Assembly (NCBI GenBank): GCA_026785985.1
Contig: JAJAYX010000716.1
Location: 1 to 5,522 of the forward strand
Length of the DNA stretch: 5,522 bases
Origin: Rudanella sp.
GTDB lineage: Bacteria; Bacteroidota; Bacteroidia; Cytophagales; Spirosomataceae
Direction: 5' to 3'
The notes beneath the pieces were generated by a model, which searched no databases, was not told where the DNA came from, and saw only the letters and a program-made list of their open reading frames with translations. Shown piece after piece: positions 1 through 5,522 of this stretch (positions are counted from its first letter, which is position 1; each line of letters opens with the position of its first letter). A program made the position numbers and the translations under genes.

Positions 1-259
1 CAAGAAAAAACACCCCTTTTTCATAATCCTGCTGCATCATGTAGTAAAATTCTTTTTCACTACTATTGCGGCCAGTTGTAGCCATTGTGTCAAAACGAGC
101 CATTTGTCGTTTGCCAGCTAATCCCATAAAAAAATCGCCGGTATGCCGGTTAATAGATAGAGTCCAGGCGGTTTGAGTCAAGTCATCACCGCCAAATTGG
201 GCAACGCAACGAGAGGATAGAGCCAACCCAAGCCATAACGAAAGGATAGAATTTTTCAT
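1..259 (-). CDS. Uncharacterised exported protein, N-terminal 86 residues (runs off the window)
   Basis: Reading down from position 259 the frame is open to the window edge and begins MKNSILSLWLGLALSSRCVA. This is a short basic start, a hydrophobic core and a likely signal peptidase I site after Ala20 (VA|QF), so the protein is probably exported. Cys18 is preceded by Arg and does not form a lipobox, so a lipoprotein is unlikely. The mature part begins QFGGDDLTQTAWTLSIN and continues with a short sequence rich in Gly, aromatic and polar residues (HTGDFFMGLAGKRQ), possibly beta-strands. I do not recognise a family. The start is fixed by the overlap of its ATG with the TGA of the preceding gene, which implies co-transcription and probable translational coupling. 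The C-terminus lies outside the window, so length and function cannot be judged. Confidence 0.75.
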   Translation of the reverse strand, partial: MKNSILSLWLGLALSSRCVAQFGGDDLTQTAWTLSINRHTGDFFMGLAGKRQMARFDTMATTGRNSSEKEFYYMMQQDYEKGVFFL

Positions 260-261
260 CA
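257..261 (-). promoter_or_regulatory. Overlapping stop/start (TGATG) coupling two exported-protein genes
   Basis: Read on the minus strand, the TGA that ends the 361-residue protein (261-259) shares one base with the ATG of the next gene (259-257). Such one-base overlaps usually mean that ribosomes ending the first gene re-initiate on the second. This makes a shared function for the two exported proteins more likely. The coupling is inferred from the overlap alone. Confidence 0.7.
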
Positions 262-1344
262 GAATAAATCGGTTATTCGCCCGTCGGTAAGCCGGAGCGT
301 AAAGGAAACAACCCGGTCGTAGGACTCCGGTTTGCCAAACAAACTGCCGGGTAATTGCTCGCGGCTGATGCGCTTTATCTGGGCGGTTAGTTGCGGATCG
401 AACGGGCGGTTTCGGTAGTTTTCGTCTAATTCTTTCAACGCAACAGGCCCCTTTTCGCCTACACAATTTATAACGAATGAAACAAAAATCAGACCTGATT
501 GAGTGTGCGTTCCCGCCGATTTGTAGTGCAGTTTAAATATGTCGAGGACTTTGGCCATGCTGTCTCCAAAACCGAAAAAGGTAGTTTGTCGGGTTCGCTC
601 AAAGCAATTGGTGCATAACTGAAATTCAGTTGGTTGTACTGGTTCAGAACTGGCAAATGTTCGTACCCAACGCAGTGTCTCGATGCCAATGTTGCTACCC
701 AAACCACCCATCAGTTTAATCACGCCGACCTCGTTGCTCATCACCTGCCAAAACGCCCGGATGTTTCCCTCGCGCCCCTTACTACTTCCCCGAATCACCA
801 GAAACGCCGATTTATCCATTGCCAGCACCTCGGCATAATGCACCGTTTGCCCGCCTGTTTTTCGGTTGCGAATGCCCACGCGCCCGTCGGCAGCAATCAG
901 ATATTGCACCGAATCAGACTGCCAGACCTGCCCCGCTAACCGTTGCCAAACCGTTTCACGGGGTATTGGTACGGCCCGAAAACGGCGGAACAGCATGGGT
1001 TGTACTCGTCCAATGCGTAGTATATTCCCCTGTAACGAGACCAGTTCGGGCGCGTAATGAGTCGTATCTAAGCACAGTACACGTCCTTTCATCCCCCAAC
1101 GTCCCGTGCGTGGAGCCTCCGATTCGTCCACCAGGCCCAGTTGCCAGGTGCTATCAGGGTTGAAATCCATGTAGGCGGGCAGGGGGCAAAATGAGTTCGT
1201 GTCCCACTCGGTATGCACACCAATCCAGCGACCCGTGAGGGGTTGGGCGTGAGTGGATACTAAAAAATGAAAAATGAAAAACGGAACAAAAGCCAGCAGA
1301 CGAGTGGCCCGCTGATTTGGAGTTAAGCGCACTTCCAGTTGCAT
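259..1344 (-). CDS. Uncharacterised secreted protein with probable lipocalin-like and C-terminal TonB-C-like regions
   Basis: This 361-residue protein has a long N-region, a hydrophobic core (about residues 16-30) and a likely signal peptidase cleavage after THA at residues 31-33, so it should act in the periplasm or outside the cell. Residues 37-123 start LTGRWIGVHTEW and contain F..DSTW, a pattern of lipocalin-like beta-barrel domains that open on a Gly-x-Trp strand. Residues 136-228 start LAGQVWQSDS and may be a second, diverged copy. A CxxC (Cys244, Cys247) lies in a linker. Residues 288-361 (FVINCVGEKGPVALKELDEN, then FDPQLTAQI and a final SFTLRLTDGRI strand) resemble the short C-terminal domain of TonB-like energy transducers. 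These domain names are pattern impressions, not search results. It begins 26 bases after eboF with no visible promoter or terminator between, so it may be read with the ebo genes. There is no other Met before residue 59, and the signal peptide supports the chosen start. Confidence 0.8.
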   Translation of the reverse strand: MQLEVRLTPNQRATRLLAFVPFFIFHFLVSTHAQPLTGRWIGVHTEWDTNSFCPLPAYMDFNPDSTWQLGLVDESEAPRTGRWGMKGRVLCLDTTHYAPELVSLQGNILRIGRVQPMLFRRFRAVPIPRETVWQRLAGQVWQSDSVQYLIAADGRVGIRNRKTGGQTVHYAEVLAMDKSAFLVIRGSSKGREGNIRAFWQVMSNEVGVIKLMGGLGSNIGIETLRWVRTFASSEPVQPTEFQLCTNCFERTRQTTFFGFGDSMAKVLDIFKLHYKSAGTHTQSGLIFVSFVINCVGEKGPVALKELDENYRNRPFDPQLTAQIKRISREQLPGSLFGKPESYDRVVSFTLRLTDGRITDLF

Positions 1345-1370
1345 TCTGCAACTTACTTTCTATAAGTGGC

Positions 1371-2762
1371 TTATGAAAGGGTTTGCCAGATTTTTTCGTA
1401 AACCTCAATTGCCGACACATTTCCGGTTCCAACGCCCTTGCCAATCAGCACCGCATGATGTTCGGGAGCGGTGCCAATGCGCCCGTGCGAACCGCGAATC
1501 AGGGTGGCATCCAGCGGTATAACGTCCATCAGATACCGGAAACCAAGTTTTTTGCGCAACAACTTATAGCCCGCCCGGAGCTTGATCAGCGGGTTTTTGG
1601 GATCCATGAACATCTCGACGGGGTCGTAGCCAGGCTTGCGGTGGATGTCGACCAGGCGGGCAAAGTCGGGAGCCACACGGTCGTCGGTCCAGTAATAATA
1701 GGTGAACCAACAGTCGGCGGAGGCCATAACCACCAGATCGCCAGCCCGTTCGTGGTCGATGTGATAGGCTTTTTGTTGTTCGCGATCCAGCACCAACTCC
1801 ACACCCGGCGTTTTTTCGAGCAAAGTTCGCACCTGTTCTAACACGCCAGGGTCGTTCAAATAAACGTGGGCAATCTGATGATCGGCCACGGCGAACGCCC
1901 GCGAAACGCCGGGGTCGAGCAATTCCAGACCGCGCTCAACGCGCACAGCAATCAGCCCAGCTTCGCGCAGGACACGATTGAGGTGAACGGGCTTGCTCAC
2001 GTTTGTGATACCATATTCCGACAGCACCAGCACCTCGGCATCCTGCTTTTCGTAGTACGTAATCAGGTCGCGGCAAACGTCGTCAACTTGCCGGAGGTCG
2101 GTGGCAATCTTCGTAAAGTCTTGTCCGGACTGCACCGGCGAACCGGCGGGACCGCCGAATTTTTGCAGACAGTAGTCCAGATGGGGCAAATAAATGAGCG
2201 TCAGCGTTGGGTTGTGCCATTTATCCACCAGCATCGACGCATCGGCAATCCATCGGGTGGAGATGATGTTGGCCCCCGGCCCCCAAAACTGGAACAGCGG
2301 AAACGTGCCGAGTTCTTTTTGCAGGCGGTCGCGAAGGTCGGCGGGTTGGCTGTAACAATCGGGCATTTTGCGACCGTCAGCAAGGTATTGCGGGCGGGGC
2401 GTTACCGAAAAATCGGCTGAACTGTACATATTGTACCACCAGAACATCTTGGAAACCGTGAAATTCGGGTCAATTGCCCGGGCTTTTTCCCAGATTTTCT
2501 CACCCTGAACCAAGTGGTTCGATTGTTTCCAGAACTTGATCTCGGCATCATCGTGGTCGTACCAGCCGTTGCCCACAATGCCGTGTTCGCTGGGCCAACG
2601 CCCGGTCACATAGGTTGATTGCACGGCCGTAGTCACGGCGGGCAACATGGGGTCGATGGTAGCCCGGTCTTTGGTTGCCATCCAATTTTTCAGGAAGGGC
2701 GTGTGTTCGCCAATCAGCGAATACGACAGGCCCACCACGTCGATTACTACGGTTTTTTTCAT
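1371..2762 (-). CDS. eboF: EboF, alkaline phosphatase / nucleotide pyrophosphatase-superfamily protein
   Basis: The 463-residue protein belongs to the alkaline phosphatase superfamily, phosphodiesterase/NPP branch, and occupies the eboF place directly after eboE. It opens with a beta-strand ending in Asp8 (KKTVVIDVVG), followed by PAVTTAVQSTYVTGRWPSEH with Thr44 at the nucleophile position and HGIVGN (60-65). The motif HLDYCLQKFG (194-203) keeps Asp196, and GSHG carries His426. Three positions that usually bind metal in NPP enzymes are changed: Gln200 for His, and SEYG (Glu249, Tyr250) in place of SDHG. The catalytic state is therefore uncertain. No signal peptide or membrane segment is seen, so it is probably cytoplasmic. 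I start it at Met 2762 because the first beta-strand begins there. An in-frame GTG at 2831 would add 23 residues coded by the repeat-rich junction and is unlikely. A role in releasing or trimming a phosphorylated ebo metabolite is inferred. Confidence 0.9.
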   Translation of the reverse strand: MKKTVVIDVVGLSYSLIGEHTPFLKNWMATKDRATIDPMLPAVTTAVQSTYVTGRWPSEHGIVGNGWYDHDDAEIKFWKQSNHLVQGEKIWEKARAIDPNFTVSKMFWWYNMYSSADFSVTPRPQYLADGRKMPDCYSQPADLRDRLQKELGTFPLFQFWGPGANIISTRWIADASMLVDKWHNPTLTLIYLPHLDYCLQKFGGPAGSPVQSGQDFTKIATDLRQVDDVCRDLITYYEKQDAEVLVLSEYGITNVSKPVHLNRVLREAGLIAVRVERGLELLDPGVSRAFAVADHQIAHVYLNDPGVLEQVRTLLEKTPGVELVLDREQQKAYHIDHERAGDLVVMASADCWFTYYYWTDDRVAPDFARLVDIHRKPGYDPVEMFMDPKNPLIKLRAGYKLLRKKLGFRYLMDVIPLDATLIRGSHGRIGTAPEHHAVLIGKGVGTGNVSAIEVYEKIWQTLS

Positions 2763-2763
2763 G

Positions 2764-2847
2764 GTGAAAGAGTGAAAGAGTGACGACCCGGCGACCCGGC
2801 GAGCAAAAGAGTGGAAGCCATCCAGCGGCACTCTTTCACTCTTTCAC
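2764..2847. repeat. Perfect 19-bp inverted repeat made of tandem GTGAAAGA units, 46-base loop
   Basis: The plus strand reads GTGAAAGAGTGAAAGAGTG at 2764-2782, and its exact reverse complement lies at 2829-2847. Each arm is two copies of an 8-base unit plus GTG, and a partial third copy (AAAGAGTG, 2806-2813) lies in the loop. In the transcribed strand the right arm codes the last residues of EboE and its TGA stop. The left arm ends one base before the eboF ATG. Folded in mRNA it would give a 19-bp stem between the two genes. It lacks a trailing U-run, so it is not a classical intrinsic terminator. It may be a translational coupling or processing element, or a copy of a dispersed intergenic repeat. 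Confidence 0.85.
2784..2799. repeat. Tandem 8-base direct repeat (CGACCCGG x2) in the hairpin loop
   Basis: Two adjacent identical copies of CGACCCGG sit inside the loop of the inverted repeat between eboE and eboF. They are GC-rich, in contrast to the AG-rich arms. Two copies alone are weak evidence of function, but together with the arms they show that the whole junction is made of short duplicated units, as expected of a slippage-prone or mobile intergenic element. Confidence 0.6.
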
Positions 2848-4080
2848 TGCATTTAGTACCCAGTTCATTTCTCGCTCAATAGAATCTACTATTCCCAGCT
2901 TTAAGCCCTCCGGCAGCACCTCCCAGGTGTAGGTTTCGACCTCCATCTGATTGGTGAAAGGGCTGTTTTTTAGCAGATTCAGGGTGTTCACAATATCGTC
3001 CTGAGTCGATTGTAGTACGCCAAAATCCGATACAAAAATAGGGACGTGGAAATGAGATCGCCACTCGGCATGGGTATCATCGAAGGCCGCCAACGCTTCG
3101 GGCAGGTCGGGGAAACGCAGCAGTTCTCCCGAATAGGTTCGGGCCACCACCTGATGCAGGTATGTCGGCTCGTTGAACCGGCTGAACGCCTGCCGAACAT
3201 CCTCCCGCCCAGCCAGAGTCGAGGGCGATCCCGGCAGTGGAAATTCGGCTTTCAGGGCGGCACTGATTTGAATTTTGCCTACCCGCAAGCCGTATTCCTT
3301 CATTTTTGCCAGAACATCGGCGGGCCGTTCGTAGCCTACCGCAAAATGGCATACATCGTAACATAACCGAACATGCTGACAGATAGCAGCTTCGGCTTCC
3401 TCGTCGGTCATCCCGAATGACTCGCTGAGTGTTTCGATGCCCATTGGCAGCAGGTAATTGGTATACCAGGCAATGAACTCGTCCGATGTTTCGATGACCC
3501 CATCCGGTTCGGGTTCGAGGTCGAGGTGCATGAGCCGGTCGGTATTCCGATGCAAGCGGATCAGTTCGGCCACAACGGTCAGAACATGCTGCGTTGTTTG
3601 CGTAAAAACGGCATCACGAGCGATTTCCTTCCCCCACTCAAACCAGTGCCGATACGACAGGGGCGAGGTAGAAACGCCCCCCGGAATGGAGTTACCCAAC
3701 TCATCGACCGGCAATAATACCGACAGAATACGGAATAATCGCGTGGTATAGTCAACCCGTTGGGTCGTTGTCCAATCGGGCGCATGGACTTGATCTTTAA
3801 CAACGGTGTTATGAAAACCACCATACGGAAAACCGTTCATGGTGAAGACATAACAATCGTTATCGGCCAGCCAGTGCTGAAATTCGATGAGGTTTTCGGG
3901 CTGTTCGAGTTCTTCACTCGCCACATTCGATAAGCGCAATCCCAACCCAAACGGCGCGTCGGGCAAGAGTCGTTTTTTCAATTCAGGAACAGCCTGTTTC
4001 AGAGCCGCAAAATGGTCGGCCCAATGCTCACCCGCATGAATGTTGGTGCAATAGCCGAGGTGTCCGAGGGGAGTCTTCAT
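2836..4080 (-). CDS. eboE: EboE, xylose isomerase-like TIM-barrel protein of the ebo cluster
   Basis: This 414-residue protein starts with the hallmark LGYCTNIHAGEHW (residues 8-20). The AP-endonuclease-2/xylose isomerase-type TIM-barrel family has metal-binding acidic and His residues at strand ends. Candidates here are Glu189 and Glu191 in HLDLEPEPDG, Asp242 and His245 in CYDVCHFAVGYE, His343 and His345 in HFHVPIF, and Glu382 in ETYTWEVLP. RTYSGELLRFPDL (314-326) is another motif I associate with EboE. No signal peptide is present, so it is cytoplasmic. It is annotated in other genomes as a metabolite traffic protein; an isomerase or epimerase acting on a sugar- or cyclitol-type compound made by EboD is the natural inference, with no reaction proven. 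It begins 21 bases after eboD. Its last codons (VKE, then TGA) fall in one arm of the 19-bp inverted repeat, so the C-terminus may have been set by that repeat. Confidence 0.93.
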   Translation of the reverse strand: MKTPLGHLGYCTNIHAGEHWADHFAALKQAVPELKKRLLPDAPFGLGLRLSNVASEELEQPENLIEFQHWLADNDCYVFTMNGFPYGGFHNTVVKDQVHAPDWTTTQRVDYTTRLFRILSVLLPVDELGNSIPGGVSTSPLSYRHWFEWGKEIARDAVFTQTTQHVLTVVAELIRLHRNTDRLMHLDLEPEPDGVIETSDEFIAWYTNYLLPMGIETLSESFGMTDEEAEAAICQHVRLCYDVCHFAVGYERPADVLAKMKEYGLRVGKIQISAALKAEFPLPGSPSTLAGREDVRQAFSRFNEPTYLHQVVARTYSGELLRFPDLPEALAAFDDTHAEWRSHFHVPIFVSDFGVLQSTQDDIVNTLNLLKNSPFTNQMEVETYTWEVLPEGLKLGIVDSIEREMNWVLNAVKE

Positions 4081-4101
4081 TACACTGTTTGCTACTCACT
4101 G

Positions 4102-5283
4102 TTAGTTGTGAATTGTTGCGGTTCCCCGCTGGGATTGTTGGCTGCTCACCGATAACTGTACGATTGCCTGCCGCACTAATTCTTCGTCCATTTCGTGAAT
4201 GTCAACGCCTTTGCCAATGCTTTGGAGGAGCAAAATAGTGAGTTGACCGCCGAGGTGTTCGCGGAATTCGGAGAGGCCACGCAATACGCCCACGCTATCG
4301 TCCTGCTCAAGAGCGGGGTCGTACAGGACAAAACCAAGCGTTTGGAGTAGGTTCAGAATGCGGTTCAGGTCGGCTTCGGGCAGAAGGCCACTCAAGTGGG
4401 CATAGTGGCAATCGAGGGCCATACCGATGGCAACAGCTTCGCCGTGACGCAGCGAAAAGTTGGTAAGCTGTTCGAGTTTATGGGCACTCCAATGGCCAAA
4501 ATCGAGCGGGCGGGAGGAGCCTTGCTCAAACGGATCGCCACTGGCAATGTGCTGCAAATGCAGTTCGGCGCAGCGATATACAAGGTATTGCATGGCAAAC
4601 CCGTCGCGGTTGGCGAGGGCTTCGGCATTAGTTTCGAGCCATTCGAAAAAGGCAGGGTCTTTAATCAAGGCCACCTTCACGGCCTCGGCCATGCCCGATC
4701 GCCAGTCGCGAATATTGAGGGTACGCAGAAACCGGACATCGTTGAACACGGCCACCGGGGGTGCAAACGTGCCGAGGAAGTTCTTTTTACCCCGATAGTT
4801 CACGCTATTTTTCACGCCAACCCCAGAGTCGTTCTGCGACAAAACGGTTGTGGGAATCCGAATATGGCGGATGCCCCGGTGCGAAATGGCGGCTGCGTAG
4901 CCTACCAAATCCAGCACCGATCCACCGCCAATACCTACTACAAAAGAGTGCCGGTCAAAACCCTGTTTATCTATTGCATCAACGATTTTCTCAACCAGCG
5001 AGGGGTCGTTTTTGGCGGGTTCTCCCCCGGTAACGGTCAGCAGGTCGGCGATTAATTCGACGTTTGACTGTTGGGCAAAATAATCCTGTATCTGTTCGGT
5101 GAGATCTGGAAAAGTAGCCAAAACGCCCTCGTCGATCACGAAAAGCAGCTTTTTTCGGTTGTCTTCTGTGCTTTGCCCGGCCAGATAATCAGCGAACAGG
5201 GTATTATGCGAATCAAACAGGCCGTCGGTGAAGCTAACACTATACGAGAATCGGACACTGAATGACTGATTTAGTTGATTCAT
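4102..5283 (-). CDS. eboD: EboD, 3-dehydroquinate synthase-like sugar-phosphate cyclase
   Basis: The 393-residue protein has the sugar-phosphate cyclase fold. An NAD-binding GIGGGSVLDLVG lies at 117-128, and IPTTVLSQNDSGVGVKNSVN at 143-162 includes Asp152 and Lys158. GKKNFLG at 165-171, GMAEAVK at 197-203, DFGHWSAHKLE at 261-271 and LRHGEAVAIGM at 278-288 follow. By homology the catalytic metal is held by Glu200, His264 and His280, all intact. Dehydroquinate synthases usually have Asn where this protein has Asp261, and a Thr after the metal His where it has Trp265, so it is probably not the shikimate-pathway AroB. Related cyclases use NAD+ and a divalent metal to close heptulose or hexose phosphates into cyclitols; the substrate here is unknown. 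It follows eboC by 27 bases and precedes eboE by 21. The tail from about residue 378 (rich in Ser, Gln and Thr) looks non-conserved. Confidence 0.93.
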   Translation of the reverse strand: MNQLNQSFSVRFSYSVSFTDGLFDSHNTLFADYLAGQSTEDNRKKLLFVIDEGVLATFPDLTEQIQDYFAQQSNVELIADLLTVTGGEPAKNDPSLVEKIVDAIDKQGFDRHSFVVGIGGGSVLDLVGYAAAISHRGIRHIRIPTTVLSQNDSGVGVKNSVNYRGKKNFLGTFAPPVAVFNDVRFLRTLNIRDWRSGMAEAVKVALIKDPAFFEWLETNAEALANRDGFAMQYLVYRCAELHLQHIASGDPFEQGSSRPLDFGHWSAHKLEQLTNFSLRHGEAVAIGMALDCHYAHLSGLLPEADLNRILNLLQTLGFVLYDPALEQDDSVGVLRGLSEFREHLGGQLTILLLQSIGKGVDIHEMDEELVRQAIVQLSVSSQQSQRGTATIHN

Positions 5284-5310
5284 AATGGGTTAAAAATACA
5301 AAAAACAAGA
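5284..5310 (-). other. Short T-rich spacer between eboC and eboD
   Basis: In the transcribed direction this 27-base gap is strongly T-rich (TTGTTTTTTGTATTTTTAA) and has no Shine-Dalgarno-like sequence before the eboD ATG, as is common in Bacteroidota. I see no hairpin. It does not contain a clear Bacteroidota -7 box (TAnnTTTG), so eboD is most simply read as part of the transcript from upstream ebo genes. Confidence 0.4.
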
Positions 5311-5522
5311 CTATGTTACGGCGAAAGCCCGTGCCAGCAAACGCGAGAGGGGCAGCAAACAAGCAACCAGCAATGCGAATGGAAACGAAGCAAACCCCGC
5401 TACCCAGGCCGCATTCATCACAATCAGTGATAAAACACCCGCTTTCACGGCCAAACCAATATTCCGACCGACCGGCTCACGCACTGCCCGCCAGAGCGGA
5501 ACAAAAATATAGTACCCAAAGG
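5311..5522 (-). CDS. eboC: EboC C-terminus, UbiA-type prenyltransferase (5' part beyond the window)
   Basis: The frame open from the window edge to TAG at 5313-5311 gives 69 residues. It starts FGYYIFVPLWRAVREPVGRN, then has two hydrophobic segments (AVKAGVLSLIVMNAAWVAGF and ASFPFALLVACLLPLS) with a short turn, and ends LLARAFAVT. This is the end of a polytopic inner-membrane protein of the UbiA family. The ending and the position directly before eboD match EboC, which in other ebo clusters is a putative prenyltransferase for an unknown acceptor. The Asp-rich catalytic loops of UbiA enzymes lie in the missing N-terminal part, so activity cannot be judged. Identification rests on the C-terminal pattern and synteny together. 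Confidence 0.82.
   Translation of the reverse strand, partial: FGYYIFVPLWRAVREPVGRNIGLAVKAGVLSLIVMNAAWVAGFASFPFALLVACLLPLSRLLARAFAVT

Noticed and set aside
186..259. Lipoprotein signal around Cys18 of the partial protein at the left edge
   Set aside because: The residue before Cys is Arg and the preceding SSR does not fit a lipobox. A standard signal peptidase I site after Ala20 fits better.
1866..2420. 184-codon plus-strand open frame opposite eboF
   Set aside because: It is antisense to well-supported EboF coding sequence and has no recognisable motif or start context.
2763..2831. In-frame GTG at 2831 giving EboF a 23-residue N-terminal extension
   Set aside because: The extension is encoded by the repeat-rich junction and looks like low-complexity filler. 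The ATG at 2762 begins the KKTVVIDVVG strand with Asp8, which is normally at the very N-terminus of this fold.
2764..2847. Inverted repeat as an intrinsic terminator or a mobile element with terminal repeats
   Set aside because: No U-run follows the stem in the transcribed direction. The 46 bases between the arms cannot code a transposase, and no flanking target duplication is evident. A non-autonomous dispersed repeat stays possible but is unproven.
4091..4160. Degenerate repeat between the end of eboD and the eboD-eboE gap (4091-4110 versus 4141-4160)
   Set aside because: Only 14 of 20 bases match by eye, and the bases involved are simple CTCACTG/GTTAGTTG-type sequence. This is too weak to call a repeat.
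4396..5055. 219-codon open frame on the plus strand opposite eboD
   Set aside because: It lies wholly antisense to a gene with intact cyclase motifs, and its translation shows no domain pattern. Long antisense frames are common in GC-moderate coding DNA.
5284..5310. Possible Bacteroidota promoter before eboD
   Set aside because: The gap is T-rich and has a TTG, but no TAnnTTTG box at suitable spacing. It is only 27 bases long between two ebo genes in the same direction.

Overview
The window is most likely a chromosomal segment of a Bacteroidota bacterium, probably Cytophagia and perhaps Spirosoma-like. This rests on the style of the EboC-EboF proteins, the lack of recognisable Shine-Dalgarno sequences, and the moderate GC content. 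The genus is an inference. All genes are on the minus strand, so transcription runs from high to low coordinates. No tRNA, rRNA, CRISPR array or insertion sequence was seen, and no gene-free stretch exceeds about 75 bases.

Right part (5522 down to 1371): four consecutive genes of the conserved ebo cluster in canonical order. These are the C-terminus of eboC (UbiA-type membrane prenyltransferase), eboD (3-dehydroquinate synthase-like sugar-phosphate cyclase), eboE (xylose-isomerase-like TIM barrel) and eboF (alkaline phosphatase/nucleotide pyrophosphatase-like). Gaps are 27, 21 and 73 bases, so they are probably one operon; eboA and eboB would be expected beyond position 5522. In other organisms the cluster is tied to an unidentified small metabolite or to metabolite export: scytonemin-precursor transport in cyanobacteria, nematode repellence in Pseudomonas, and a horizontally acquired copy in eustigmatophyte plastids. 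A plausible but unproven reading is that EboD cyclises a sugar phosphate, EboE and EboF process the product, and EboC prenylates it in the membrane.

The 73-base eboE-eboF junction is unusual. It holds a perfect 19-bp inverted repeat built from tandem GTGAAAGA units. One arm supplies the eboE stop codon and the other ends one base before the eboF start.

Left part (1344 down to 1): two uncharacterised exported proteins whose stop and start codons overlap (TGATG), starting only 26 bases after eboF. They may be a lineage-specific tail of the operon or an unrelated pair read by run-through; the sequence alone does not decide.
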